Made by a program: the position numbers and the translations under genes. Positions 52,593 through 61,536 of a DNA stretch of 64,000 nucleotides are shown here, one piece after another. The notes beneath the pieces were generated by a model, which was not told where the DNA came from, did no database searches, and saw only the letters and a list, made by a program, of their open reading frames with translations. This DNA is from Pseudomonas sp. GM74 (GTDB lineage: Bacteria > Pseudomonadota > Gammaproteobacteria > Pseudomonadales > Pseudomonadaceae): assembly GCF_000282455.1 (NCBI RefSeq), contig NZ_AKJG01000046.1, positions 62,001 through 126,000 on the forward strand, written 5' to 3'. Position 1 is the stretch's first letter. Each line of letters opens with the position of its first letter.

Positions 52593-54614
52593 ATGCCCAC
52601 GGACATTCCTGACGGTGCAGAGGTATACCGCGAGGCATATTTCCGTGGGCTGCGGCCCGATCCGGATGTCTGGATCGATCAGTGGGCCGATGAGTACATG
52701 CGCATCCCGCGTGACACCGGCGCCGCTGAGCCCGGCCAGTACCGTACCTCGCGCACACCGTATGCTCGCGAACCCATGCGGTGCCTGTCACCGGCTCACC
52801 CCTGCAAGCGCGTGATCACCATGGTTGCGTCGCAGCTGATGAAAACTCAGATTGGTCTCAACTGGATCGGCGGCCTGATGCACATGGCACCGTCGAACAT
52901 CCTGGCACTGTTGCCCAGCCTGGGCCTGGCCAAGCGGGTGTCATCGCGGATCAGCAAAACCATCAAGGCGACGCCGGTATTGCGCGAGCGTGTCGCGGCT
53001 AACCGCTCCCGCGACTCACGCAATACCATGGACACCAAGGAGTTCGAGGGCGGGACGTTGTACGTCACCACTGCCGGCTCGGCGGCCAACTTGTCGGAAC
53101 TGTCGGCGCGCTACGTGTACGGCGATGAGATCGACCGCTGGGAAGTGGACATCGGCGAGGAGGGCGACCCGATCGAGCTCGCGGAAACCCGTGGCAGTAC
53201 CTTCGGCCGCAACGCCAAGTTCTACTTTTCCAGCTCGCCAACGATCAAGGGCGCCTCACGGATTTCCGACCTGTTCGACGGCAGCGACCAGCGTCACTAC
53301 TACGTGCCGTGTCCGAGCTGCGGCCACATGCAAACTCTGGAATGGGAGCGGTTGCATTACTCGAAGGATTACAGCGTCGTGCACTACCAGTGCGCCGGGC
53401 CTGATTGCGACGTGCTGATCGAGGAGTTCCACAAGGGCGAAATGCTCGCCAGCGGCGAGTGGCGTGGCCATGCCGAAGGCGATGGCGAGACTGTTGGGTT
53501 TCACCTCAACGCGCTGTATTCACCGCTCGGCTGGATGGACTGGAAGTCGCTGGCCAAGCAATTCGAGAAGGCCAAAAAGGCCCAGGCCAAAGGCGATCTT
53601 GAGCCCATGCAGGTGTTCTACAACACCCGTCTGGCCAAAGTGTGGGACAGCGCGCAGGAGCAAACCAAGGCCGATACCTTGCGCAAACGGGCACGGATGG
53701 AGCTCTTCGGACTGGGGTCGATGCCGGCGGCGGTGTTGATGATCACCGGTTCCGTCGACGTGCAGGCCAACCGCCTGGAGTTCATGGCCATGGGCTGGGG
53801 CGTCGGCATGGAGCGTTGGGTTATCGACTACCAGATCGTCTCGGGCGATCCCGCCGATGAGCGCACCTGGGCCGCACTGGACGAACTGCTCAAGGCCAAG
53901 TACCGCCATCCATGCGGTGTCGGTCTCGGCATTCTCGCGGTGGCGGTCGACTCCGGTGGCCACCACACCGATGAGGTGTACCAGTTCTGCCGCGTGCGCC
54001 GCTGGCGCAACGTGTTCGCCATCAAGGGGGCCAGCAAACCCGGCAAGCCGGTCATTGCTCAGCGCCCATCCATGGTTGACGTGACCTGGAAAGGCCAGAC
54101 CGAACGCAATGGCGCCGAGCTGTGGTTCGTCGGTACCGATACGGCAAAGGACTGGATCTATAACCGCTACCCATTCGAAGCCGGCCCGGGTGCATTGCAC
54201 TTCGCCAATGACCTGCCCGATGACTTCTTCGATCAGTGCGTCGCGGAGCGCAAGGTGGCGCGCTACATCCGTGGTCACAAGCGTATCGAATGGGTCAAGG
54301 GCAAGGCCGAGCGCAACGAAGCGCTCGACCTGATGGTGTACTGCCTGGCCATGGCGCATTACCTGGGCATCAACCGCTACAAGGAGCATGACTGGGAGCG
54401 GGTGCGTCAGTCTCTGGCGCAGTCAGGATTGTTCGACGAGGCGTTGGGCATCAAGCCCGTGCAAGGCGAGCGTCTCAGCAATACCGCGCAGGCTACACCC
54501 GCTGTCGTACCACAACCGGCTCCGCAACACGCTGCGTCCGTCGTGCCATCACGACTTGCAGCACCGCCATCTCAACGCCGCAGTTCCACCAGCGGTTACC
54601 TGAAGAGACGCTGA
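52593..54614 (+). CDS. Terminase large subunit (GpA family)
   Basis: 673 residues. N-terminal packaging ATPase domain with Walker B-like YVYGDEIDRW. A Cys-rich strand pair follows (YVPCPSCGHMQTLEWERL, YQCAGPDCDVLIEEF). The C-terminal nuclease domain has acidic sites in GSVDVQANRLEFMAMGWG and AVDSGGHHTDEVYQFC. It cuts and packages phage DNA at cos or pac sites. The C-terminal ~60 residues are a Pro/Ser-rich tail. ATG 52593 lies 3 nt after the small-subunit stop. Confidence 0.95.
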   Translation: MPTDIPDGAEVYREAYFRGLRPDPDVWIDQWADEYMRIPRDTGAAEPGQYRTSRTPYAREPMRCLSPAHPCKRVITMVASQLMKTQIGLNWIGGLMHMAPSNILALLPSLGLAKRVSSRISKTIKATPVLRERVAANRSRDSRNTMDTKEFEGGTLYVTTAGSAANLSELSARYVYGDEIDRWEVDIGEEGDPIELAETRGSTFGRNAKFYFSSSPTIKGASRISDLFDGSDQRHYYVPCPSCGHMQTLEWERLHYSKDYSVVHYQCAGPDCDVLIEEFHKGEMLASGEWRGHAEGDGETVGFHLNALYSPLGWMDWKSLAKQFEKAKKAQAKGDLEPMQVFYNTRLAKVWDSAQEQTKADTLRKRARMELFGLGSMPAAVLMITGSVDVQANRLEFMAMGWGVGMERWVIDYQIVSGDPADERTWAALDELLKAKYRHPCGVGLGILAVAVDSGGHHTDEVYQFCRVRRWRNVFAIKGASKPGKPVIAQRPSMVDVTWKGQTERNGAELWFVGTDTAKDWIYNRYPFEAGPGALHFANDLPDDFFDQCVAERKVARYIRGHKRIEWVKGKAERNEALDLMVYCLAMAHYLGINRYKEHDWERVRQSLAQSGLFDEALGIKPVQGERLSNTAQATPAVVPQPAPQHAASVVPSRLAAPPSQRRSSTSGYLKRR

Positions 54615-54615
54615 T

Positions 54616-54822
54616 ATGTCATTTACCCAAAAGCACCTCGACGCGGTTGAGGCGGCCATCGCGCGCGGTGAAAAAACCGTGCGTTACACCGACCGTACCG
54701 TGGAATACCGCTCTGTCGACGAACTGCTCAAGGCTCGCGACGAAATCCGCACCTCGCTGGTGAACTCGGCCGGGCCGCGCTCCCGCGTCGTTCGGCTTTG
54801 CCACGGAGGCAAAGGACTCTAA
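54616..54822 (+). CDS. Head-tail joining protein gpW
   Basis: 68 residues: FTQKHLDAVEAAIARGEKTV, RYTDRTVEYRSVDELLKARD. The helix-hairpin-helix layout and place between terminase and portal match lambda gpW. The last codon overlaps the portal ATG (TAATG). Confidence 0.85.
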   Translation: MSFTQKHLDAVEAAIARGEKTVRYTDRTVEYRSVDELLKARDEIRTSLVNSAGPRSRVVRLCHGGKGL

Positions 54823-56300
54823 TGGCCCGCTATCCGACGCTAACCCGTAACGGATTCGTGTTGCCGTCGAACATCAAGGCCAGTTACGAAGGCGCCGGAG
54901 AGGGTCGTCGATCCACTGGCTGGGATGCGCCGGACAACGGGATCAACAGCATCAACACCCCGGCGCTGCGCAATCTGCGCTCACGCTCGCGGGCAGCGGT
55001 TCGAAATGATCCGTATGCCTATAACGTGATCGACAAGCGCGTCAGCAACCTGATCGGTACCGGCATTACGCCGCGACCGAAAACCGATAACGAAGCCCTG
55101 CGCAAACTGCTGCAAGAGCTTTGGGATGACTGGGTCGATGAGTCGGATGCCGATGAGCGCACCGACTTCAACGGCCAGCAGGCGCTGGTGGCCCGCACGG
55201 TGGAAACTTCGGGCGAATGTTTTTTGCGGTTGCGTCCGCGCGGCCTGGACGAAGGCTTCGCGGTGCCGCTGCAGCTACAAATTCTGGCCCCAGAGTTTGT
55301 GCCACATGACAAGTTCGAGACCACCCGCGACGGCAACTTCATTCGTGCCGGCATCGAATTCACCCCCGGCGGCAAGCGGGTGGCGTACTGGATGTACCTG
55401 GCGCATCCACGCGATGCCTCGTCGCTGAATGCGGGTTACAACCAGCTGGTGCGCGTACCAGCCGCGCAGGTGCTGCACATCTTTGAACCGGTCGAGCCGG
55501 GTCAGCTGCGCGGCGTACCACGCTTGTCTCCGGTGTTGAAGCGCTTGCGCAGCCTCGACAACTATGACGATGCGGTGTTGTTCCGTCAGGAAGTGGCCAA
55601 CCTGTTTGCCGGCTTTATCACCCGGCCACCACCGGAGTCCGGCCCCGTGCCAAGGGACCCGGTCACCGGGCTGCCGCTGAGTCTGGATCGCGACGGCTTC
55701 ACACCGATGGTCGCGCTGGAGCCCGGCACCATGCAGGAACTGGGGCCGGGTGAAGAGGTTGAATTCTCCAAACCACCGGACGCCGGCAACAACTATCCCG
55801 ACTTCATGCGGCAGCAGTTGATGGCAGCTGCTGCGGGCACCGGGACGCCGTACGAAATCCTCACCGGCGACATGCGCGAGGTCAACGACCGGGCGCTGCG
55901 GGTCGTGCTCAACGAGTTCCGCCGTCGTCTGGAGCAACTGCAGTTCAGTGTGTACGTGCACCAGCTCTGTCGCCCGGTCCGGGCGGCCTGGATGGATATG
56001 GCCGTGCTGTCAGGTGTCCTCCAGCTGGATGACTATGCCCGGCGCCGTCGTGAGTACCTGCGCACCCGCTGGGTACCGCAAGGCTGGGCCTACATCCAGC
56101 CGGTGCAGGACGTGCAGGCACGGCGAATGGAAGTGCAGGCCGGCTTCGCTTCGCGCAGTGAAATGGTCCTGCGCACCGGTTATGACGCTGAAACGGTCGA
56201 CGCGGAAAACGCCGCCGACCTAGCCCGGGCCACCAAGCTTGGCCTCAATTACACCACTCTTGAAACGTTCGTCCCCGTCGACGACAAGGAGCAACCATGA
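54822..56300 (+). CDS. Phage portal protein (lambda gpB family)
   Basis: 492 residues. The family pattern is RSRAAVRNDPYAYNVIDKRV, LIGTGITPRP, the GTGTPYEILTGDMREVNDRA clip and wing region, and RAAWMDMAVLSGVL. It forms the ring through which DNA enters the head. ATG 54822 is preferred over an upstream in-frame start 8 codons earlier because the stop-start overlap couples it to gpW. Confidence 0.95.
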   Translation: MARYPTLTRNGFVLPSNIKASYEGAGEGRRSTGWDAPDNGINSINTPALRNLRSRSRAAVRNDPYAYNVIDKRVSNLIGTGITPRPKTDNEALRKLLQELWDDWVDESDADERTDFNGQQALVARTVETSGECFLRLRPRGLDEGFAVPLQLQILAPEFVPHDKFETTRDGNFIRAGIEFTPGGKRVAYWMYLAHPRDASSLNAGYNQLVRVPAAQVLHIFEPVEPGQLRGVPRLSPVLKRLRSLDNYDDAVLFRQEVANLFAGFITRPPPESGPVPRDPVTGLPLSLDRDGFTPMVALEPGTMQELGPGEEVEFSKPPDAGNNYPDFMRQQLMAAAAGTGTPYEILTGDMREVNDRALRVVLNEFRRRLEQLQFSVYVHQLCRPVRAAWMDMAVLSGVLQLDDYARRRREYLRTRWVPQGWAYIQPVQDVQARRMEVQAGFASRSEMVLRTGYDAETVDAENAADLARATKLGLNYTTLETFVPVDDKEQP

Positions 56301-57451
56301 GCAAGAAGGCGCGGCCACGCGTTTATAACCGGGCGGGCAAACGCGTGCAGGTGCAGGACAAGACCTGGTACGCGCTGCAAGCCAGCGGCGAGGCTGCCGA
56401 GCGGGTGATCGAGGTCTTTGTCTATGGCGAGATCGGCGCCTGGGGCATTACTGCCAATCAGTTTGTGCAAGACCTGCGCGCGATGGACGATGGCGTGTCA
56501 CCGGTGATCGCCGCGTTCAACAGCATCGGCGGCGACCTGTTCGACGGACTGGCGATGCACAACGCTCTGTCGCGTTTGGGCGAGCGCTGTACCGGTCGCA
56601 TTGACGCATTGGCGGCCAGTGCCGCCAGCGTGGCGGTGTGCGGCGCGCACCGCGTCGTGATTGCGTCCAACGCCATGCTGATGATTCACAACCCGTGGAC
56701 CTATGCGGCCGGGGACGCCGACGATTTTCGCAAGGTGGCCGATGTCCTCGATCAGACGATGGAAGCCATCATTGCGGCCTACAAGGCCAAGGCTCCGGAC
56801 ATCGATGAGGACGAGTTGCGGCGCCTGGTGGCCAATGAAACCTGGTTGACCGCCAGTGAAGCGGTGGCTCTGGGGCTGGCCGATGAAGTCGGCGACGGTG
56901 TGACGGTGAAGGCTTGCCTCGGCCAGGGGGCGGTGCTGCAGCGTTACCAGCACGCGCCGGCCGAACTTCTGGCTCAGTTCGACGAGCCACCCGAGCCGGA
57001 TCCTGAGCTGGAGCCCGAAGATCCGCCGTTGGTACCACCGGTGGTCGACGCGGCCAAGCTGGCCCTGTTGGTCACCCAACGATGCGCCGAGTCGGGCATC
57101 AGCAACCTGGTCGAGCCGCTGCTCAGCTCCACCCGACTTGAAAGCGAAGAGATCGTCCAGGCCGGCCTGACGCGGGCCAAGGCCGTGAACGACCTTTGTG
57201 TAGCTGCGCGTTTGCCCGAGTTCAGTGTCGAGTATGTCGCGGCGGGCCTGGACGTTGCGGCGGTCCGAGCGCGTCTGTTCGACAAGATCGTCAGCAGCGG
57301 CAAGGGCTTCGAAATTGACAACAGCTTGCCGCTGGACAATGACCCCGCACCTAAGGTGCAGGCCAAGCAACTTGATCAACCTTCTATCTGGTCCGCGCGC
57401 CAAGCCGCGCAGTCCGGTCAATCCCGACCCGCAACAGGAGCAAGACGATGA
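56297..57451 (+). CDS. Head maturation protease, ClpP-like (S14), with scaffold-like tail
   Basis: 384 residues, start coupled to portal by ATGA. ClpP-fold part (about 30-220) with the serine in ALAASAASVAV, His in MLMIHNPW and the Asp region in ETWLTASEAVALGLADEV. The C-terminal ~160 residues (acidic PEPDPELEPEDPP linker then helices) resemble an internal scaffold that is removed on maturation. It replaces lambda gpC in this head module. Confidence 0.9.
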   Translation: MSKKARPRVYNRAGKRVQVQDKTWYALQASGEAAERVIEVFVYGEIGAWGITANQFVQDLRAMDDGVSPVIAAFNSIGGDLFDGLAMHNALSRLGERCTGRIDALAASAASVAVCGAHRVVIASNAMLMIHNPWTYAAGDADDFRKVADVLDQTMEAIIAAYKAKAPDIDEDELRRLVANETWLTASEAVALGLADEVGDGVTVKACLGQGAVLQRYQHAPAELLAQFDEPPEPDPELEPEDPPLVPPVVDAAKLALLVTQRCAESGISNLVEPLLSSTRLESEEIVQAGLTRAKAVNDLCVAARLPEFSVEYVAAGLDVAAVRARLFDKIVSSGKGFEIDNSLPLDNDPAPKVQAKQLDQPSIWSARQAAQSGQSRPATGARR

Positions 57452-57792
57452 GTATCCAACGAGAGCCGATGCATGCAGGCGAATTTCTCCTGTCCGAAGC
57501 GGCGGGCACCATTTCCCGCGAAGCTATCAATGTCGCCGCCGGTCCAGCATTGGAACCGGGGCAGATCCTCGGCCTAGTCAGCTTGACTGGTGAATTCGCC
57601 CCCTACAACCCGACGGCCGAAGACGGCAGCGAAAACGCGATCGCCATTCTCTACGGTCCGTTGGGCGAGTCGGATCTGGTCCGACGCGGGCGGGCAGTGG
57701 TGCGGCTGGCTGAAGTCAGCGAAGCCCATCTGACGGGGTTGGATCCTGCTGCTGAAAAGGCGTTGGCCACTCACTTCCTGATCGTTCGCTAA
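57448..57792 (+). CDS. Head decoration protein (lambda gpD family)
   Basis: 114 residues: REPMHAGEFLLSEAAGTISR, EPGQILGLVSLTGEFAPYNP, AVVRLAEVSEAHLTGLDPAA. Fits head-stabilising gpD-like proteins, between protease and major capsid. Start overlaps the protease stop by ATGA. Confidence 0.85.
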   Translation: MSIQREPMHAGEFLLSEAAGTISREAINVAAGPALEPGQILGLVSLTGEFAPYNPTAEDGSENAIAILYGPLGESDLVRRGRAVVRLAEVSEAHLTGLDPAAEKALATHFLIVR

Positions 57793-57813
57793 GACGGTCA
57801 ACCTGATTATCCA

Positions 57814-57835
57814 ACCCGCCGAGTGCGGGTTTTTG
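57814..57835 (+). terminator. Terminator-like hairpin before the major capsid gene
   Basis: AACCCGC-CGAGT-GCGGGTTTTT lies between decoration and capsid genes, in the middle of the late operon. It may reduce upstream transcripts or be read through. Confidence 0.65.
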
Positions 57836-57853
57836 CATTCTGGAGATTGCTTC

Positions 57854-58849
57854 ATGGCTGACATTGAAATCTTTAACGACGATGCGTTTTCGGTCTCCTC
57901 GCTGACCGCCGCCATCAATGAACAGGAATACCTGCCGGGCCGCATCAGCAGCCTCGGCCTGTTCCAGGAAGAGGGCATCACCACCCTGACCGTACAGATT
58001 GAAAAGGACGGCGACACCCTGGCCTTGGTGCCAGCCGGTGAGCGCGGCACCTCCGGGCTGGTGGTGGCTGGCAGCAAGCGCAATCTGATCCCGTTCAACA
58101 CCGTGCACCTGCCGCAACGCTTTGCGATCAAGGCTGACGAGATCCAGGGCATTCGTGCCTTTGGTACCCGTTCTGAATTGCAGGCCGTGCAGGACGTGGT
58201 CAACAAGCGCCTGGCCAAAGCGCGCCGACAGCTGGATGCCACGCACGAATTTCAGCGTATGGGCGCGCTGAACGGCCAAATCCTCGACGCGGACGGCACC
58301 ACCGTCTTGCTCGACATCTACAAAACCTTTGGTGTGACCCGCAAGAAAATGTCCATGGGGCTGAACAGTCCGGACACCGAGCTTCGCGTCAAGTGTGGTG
58401 ATGCGCTGGACCTTCAGGAGGAAGCCCTGGGCAGTATCACCAGCACGGGCTCGCGTGCGCTGTGCGGTAAGAATTTCTGGAACAAGCTGCTGGTCCACAA
58501 GTCGGTCAAAGAGACTTACCTCAACAGTCAGCAGGCGGCTGCTTTGCGTGGTGATGCCCGTGAGAGTTTCGAGTTCGGCGGCATCGTCTGGGAGCGCTAT
58601 CGCGGCAAGATCGCCGGTGTGACCTTCATCCACGACGACAAGGCGCTGCTGATTCCCGAAGGTGTGCCGGACCTGTACATCTCGGTGTTCGCGCCGGCGG
58701 ACTACATGGAAACGGTCAACACCGAAGGCGTGCCGTACTACAGCAAGATCGAGCCGCTGCCGTTCAACAAAGGCATGGCCGGTGAAGCGCAGTCGAATCC
58801 GCTACACCTGTGCACGCGCCCGCTCGCGCAGATCCTCCTGGAACTCTGA
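57854..58849 (+). CDS. Major capsid protein (lambda gpE family)
   Basis: 331 residues: FNDDAFSVSSLTAAINEQEY, RNLIPFNTVHLPQRFAIKAD, MGALNGQILDADGTTVLLDI, the C-terminal KIEPLPFNKGMAGEAQSNPL and LCTRPLAQILLEL. The HK97-fold gpE family is clear. I start at ATG 57854 (MADIEIF) after TCTGGAG; the open frame begins 7 codons earlier in the terminator. Confidence 0.95.
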   Translation: MADIEIFNDDAFSVSSLTAAINEQEYLPGRISSLGLFQEEGITTLTVQIEKDGDTLALVPAGERGTSGLVVAGSKRNLIPFNTVHLPQRFAIKADEIQGIRAFGTRSELQAVQDVVNKRLAKARRQLDATHEFQRMGALNGQILDADGTTVLLDIYKTFGVTRKKMSMGLNSPDTELRVKCGDALDLQEEALGSITSTGSRALCGKNFWNKLLVHKSVKETYLNSQQAAALRGDARESFEFGGIVWERYRGKIAGVTFIHDDKALLIPEGVPDLYISVFAPADYMETVNTEGVPYYSKIEPLPFNKGMAGEAQSNPLHLCTRPLAQILLEL

Positions 58850-58851
58850 CC

Positions 58852-59172
58852 GTGGCCTTTCGCGACCTGGTCGCCGAGGTCGACGCGGTGGTGTTCGAGA
58901 CGCTGGGCGACAGCGCACGGATCGAAGGTCGAGCCGAGCCGGTCCTCGGCATGTTCGCGGCGCCCTGGCTGCAGCCGAAGTTCGGCAAGCTCAACACCGG
59001 GTTGCGTGAGCCTCGTTTCGAAATCCGTGTCAGCGATTCCCACGGTCTGGAGCAGGGCCTGTTGGTCAGTATCGATTTACCGGCCCTGGACGGCGGTGGC
59101 GATTATGACCTGGTGCAGCTGGAGCCGAGCGGCGACGGTTTGGTTGCCTTGATCCTGAGGATGCGTGCATGA
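58852..59172 (+). CDS. Head-tail joining protein (FII / phage_attach family)
   Basis: 106 residues starting GTG 58852, 2 nt after the capsid stop. FRDLVAEVDAVVFETLGDSA, RIEGRAEPVLGMFAAPWLQP, DLVQLEPSGDGLVALILRMR match head-completion proteins of the gpFII type. An upstream in-frame ATG at 58810 would overlap the capsid gene; GTG is preferred. Confidence 0.75.
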   Translation: MAFRDLVAEVDAVVFETLGDSARIEGRAEPVLGMFAAPWLQPKFGKLNTGLREPRFEIRVSDSHGLEQGLLVSIDLPALDGGGDYDLVQLEPSGDGLVALILRMRA

Positions 59173-59822
59173 GCGTTGGTAGCTATTACAAGTCGTCGGC
59201 CGACGGCGGGATGGTCACCATCCAGTCGTCGTCGGCGGATCTGCAAGCGTTCCAGGACTTCGCCAAGGTGGTGCCCAAGGCGGCTGCGGCCGCGCATCGT
59301 CGAGCGATCAACAAGACGTTGGGCCGGTTGCGCACGCACATCGCCCGGGCGGTCAGTCGACAGGAACGCATCGCCGTTGCGGCGGTGCGTCAACGGTTGC
59401 GCAGTTACCCGGTCACCGGTGGGGCTATGAGCGGCAAGCTGTGGTTTGGCTTGAACGCCATCGAGTCCAGTCGGATCGGTCGCGCGCGGCAGACTGGCAG
59501 CGGCGTGTCGGTGGCAGGACGGCGTTACCAGGGTGCGTTCCTTAAACAGGTCTACGGCAATAAACCCGATATCTGGATCCGCACGGCGAGCAAGCATTTC
59601 GATGCGGACGATTACCCCGACAGTACGGTGTCATCAGGGCGCGGGCCGAGTTCGGGGTGGGTCGCTGAAAATGGCAGCCGGTTTCCACTGGCTAAGGCCA
59701 AGGTGTCCTTGGAACAGGCGCGACCGCATTTCGACATTTGGGTGCGTAAGGCCGATGAGATTTTGCTGCTGATCCTGCAGCAAGAACTCAACTTCGAGCT
59801 GCAAAAGTACTTGAGGAGTTAG
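59169..59822 (+). CDS. Minor tail protein Z-like tail completion protein
   Basis: 217 residues, coupled by ATGA to the previous gene. HRRAINKTLGRLRTHIARAV, SRQERIAVAAVRQRLRSYPV and LNAIESSRIGRARQTGSGVS resemble the phage minor tail protein Z family, which ends the tail and joins it to the head. It is basic and helical. Confidence 0.8.
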   Translation: MSVGSYYKSSADGGMVTIQSSSADLQAFQDFAKVVPKAAAAAHRRAINKTLGRLRTHIARAVSRQERIAVAAVRQRLRSYPVTGGAMSGKLWFGLNAIESSRIGRARQTGSGVSVAGRRYQGAFLKQVYGNKPDIWIRTASKHFDADDYPDSTVSSGRGPSSGWVAENGSRFPLAKAKVSLEQARPHFDIWVRKADEILLLILQQELNFELQKYLRS

Positions 59823-59826
59823 TGCC

Positions 59827-60345
59827 GTGTCGGAAGAACCTTTTAGCCTAGGTCAACTGTATCGGGCCATTGAGCAACAACTGCTGGCGGAGATGCCGGG
59901 TGTGTGTGCGGTAACGGCCTGGCCGAATATTAAAGATCGCGTGGCGCTGCCAGCGGTGTTTCTGGAGATGGCCGAGATTGAACCCGGTGTCGATATTGGC
60001 ACCGGCGAAACGACCTTGGTGTGCAGGTTCGAGGCACGCATCGTCGTCGATCCGATCAAACCGCTCCATCATCAGCAGGCCGTGCAACTGGCCACCCAGC
60101 TTGCGGTGATTTTGCGGGCGCAGACCTGGGGGCTGGCGGTTGAACCGGCGGTGTTCATTCAGGCCGGGCAGGACTGGACCCGGCCAGAGCTGGATGGCTA
60201 CACCGTCTGGTTGGTGGAGTGGCATCAGCAGATTTACCTCGGTGCACAGCAATGGCCATGGCCGGATGAGCAACCGGGCTCGCTGTGGTTCGGTTTCAAC
60301 CACGATCCGAAAGAGGCGTTCTTTCCGGCGGATGACGTGCCATGA
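59827..60345 (+). CDS. Phage tail terminator/completion-type protein
   Basis: 172 residues, GTG 59827 with GAGGAG upstream. LGQLYRAIEQQLLAEMPGVC, LPAVFLEMAEIEPGVDIGTG, CRFEARIVVDPIKPLHHQQA, WQQIYLGAQQWPWPDEQPGS-like end. The strand/helix pattern and place after Z suit a tail terminator. No precise family named with confidence. Confidence 0.65.
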   Translation: MSEEPFSLGQLYRAIEQQLLAEMPGVCAVTAWPNIKDRVALPAVFLEMAEIEPGVDIGTGETTLVCRFEARIVVDPIKPLHHQQAVQLATQLAVILRAQTWGLAVEPAVFIQAGQDWTRPELDGYTVWLVEWHQQIYLGAQQWPWPDEQPGSLWFGFNHDPKEAFFPADDVP

Positions 60346-60899
60346 GTTTCGCCCTTGCTGAACATGACCGCATGATTGCCGCCATGCTGATGCCCTGCGT
60401 GGTGGTCGGTGTGGATTTGGCAGCAGGCGTTGTTCGGGTGCAGGTCGGTGATTGGGTCAGCGCGTGGGTGCGCTGGCACAGTCTGGCGGCCGGCAAGGCC
60501 CGTCACTGGCGGGCGCCGAGCCTGAACGAACAGGGGGTGCTGTTCAACCCCAGCGGCCAAGCCGGCATGGGCACCTTCATTCCCGGGCTGTACGGGGATG
60601 CCGGTGGCCAACCGGACAACCGCGATCACGTGGAGGTCTGGCGCTTTGATGATGGCGGTTCGTTGATCTACGACTGGGCGGCCAAGAGCTATAGCATCAC
60701 CCTGCCGAGCGGCACGGTGACCATCAAAGTCGCCAGCACGGAGGTGGTCGTAACGGACAGCGCCATCAACGTGACCACCGGGAACATCAACCTGAAAGCA
60801 GCGGTGACCATCGACGGCGCCTTACACGTCACGAAGGGCATCACCAGTGCGGGCGCAATCATCGACGCCGGTGGCAACAGCAACCACCACACGCATTAA
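60342..60899 (+). CDS. Baseplate spike protein (gpV / phage_base_V family)
   Basis: 185 residues. N-terminal OB-fold (VVVGVDLAAGVVRVQVGDWV, QGVLFNPSGQAGMGTFIPGL), then a beta-helical needle of repeating strands (TVTIKVASTEVVVTDSAINV, TGNINLKAAVTIDGALHVTK). It ends NHHTH, the HxH pair that binds iron at the tip of P2 and phi92 spikes. It pierces the outer membrane on tail contraction, so this is a contractile (myovirus) tail. Confidence 0.92.
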   Translation: MSFALAEHDRMIAAMLMPCVVVGVDLAAGVVRVQVGDWVSAWVRWHSLAAGKARHWRAPSLNEQGVLFNPSGQAGMGTFIPGLYGDAGGQPDNRDHVEVWRFDDGGSLIYDWAAKSYSITLPSGTVTIKVASTEVVVTDSAINVTTGNINLKAAVTIDGALHVTKGITSAGAIIDAGGNSNHHTH

Positions 60900-60916
60900 T
60901 TTCAATCTCCCAACGG

Positions 60917-60938
60917 CCCGCCATGTGCGGGTTTTTTT
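60917..60938 (+). terminator. Terminator-like hairpin after the spike gene
   Basis: CCCGC-CATGT-GCGGG followed by TTTTTTTA, 18 nt past the spike stop. It is similar in sequence to the hairpin before the capsid gene and also followed by a TGGAG-containing start region. Confidence 0.8.
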
Positions 60939-60955
60939 ATGCCTGGAGCAAACAC

Positions 60956-61204
60956 ATGGCCAAGATCGATGCGCCTAACAACGACCCACAAGCGAGCCCT
61001 GAGCCGTTGCCGCAACCCGTGTCGGTACCAGTTTCTACGTTGATGAAGTTTCGCGACAAGGTCTACACGTCCCGCCAACTGATCCTGCCTGAAACGCAAC
61101 GCAGCCTGCCGGTGGCCAGGGGCATGGTCGAAGTGCTGGGCTCCGACACCGAGGCCGTCAAGTTTCTGAAAGCCCATGACGAATTCGAACTGCTGAAGGA
61201 GTAA
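60956..61204 (+). CDS. Small tail-region protein, unknown
   Basis: 82 residues: Pro-rich start (NNDPQASPEPLPQPVSVPVS) then a helical/beta part (GMVEVLGSDTEAVKFLKAHD). Lies between gpV and gpW. TGGAG before ATG 60956 is a good ribosome site. No family recognised; the place suggests a baseplate accessory. Confidence 0.65.
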   Translation: MAKIDAPNNDPQASPEPLPQPVSVPVSTLMKFRDKVYTSRQLILPETQRSLPVARGMVEVLGSDTEAVKFLKAHDEFELLKE

Positions 61205-61209
61205 CCCAG

Positions 61210-61536
61210 ATGATCGGAATGGATCGCCACACCGGCCAGCCCATTTCCGGCATCGAGCATTTGCGGCAGTCCATCGGGGACATTCTGGGCACGCCACTGG
61301 GCAGTCGTCGGCATCGACCAGAGTACGGCAGTACGCTCCCGCGCTTTGTCGACCTGCCCATTAACGAAGGCTGGAAAAGCTCCGTGCAGGCGGAGGCCGC
61401 CAGGGCCTTGGGGCGCTGGGAGCCGCGTTTGAAGCTGGACCAGGTGCGGGTCATTTCGGTGATCGGTGGGCAAATCAATCTGAAAATCGCCGGCAAGTAT
61501 CAAGGCGATGGCGTGCTGTTGGAGGTGGGCGTATGA
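61210..61536 (+). CDS. Baseplate assembly protein W (gp25-like)
   Basis: 108 residues: MDRHTGQPISGIEHLRQSIG, DILGTPLGSRRHRPEYGSTL, PRFVDLPINEGWKSSVQAEA. The GSRxxRPEYGS motif is typical of gpW/gp25 proteins with lysozyme-like fold that start sheath assembly. Coupled to gpJ by ATGA. Confidence 0.92.
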   Translation: MIGMDRHTGQPISGIEHLRQSIGDILGTPLGSRRHRPEYGSTLPRFVDLPINEGWKSSVQAEAARALGRWEPRLKLDQVRVISVIGGQINLKIAGKYQGDGVLLEVGV

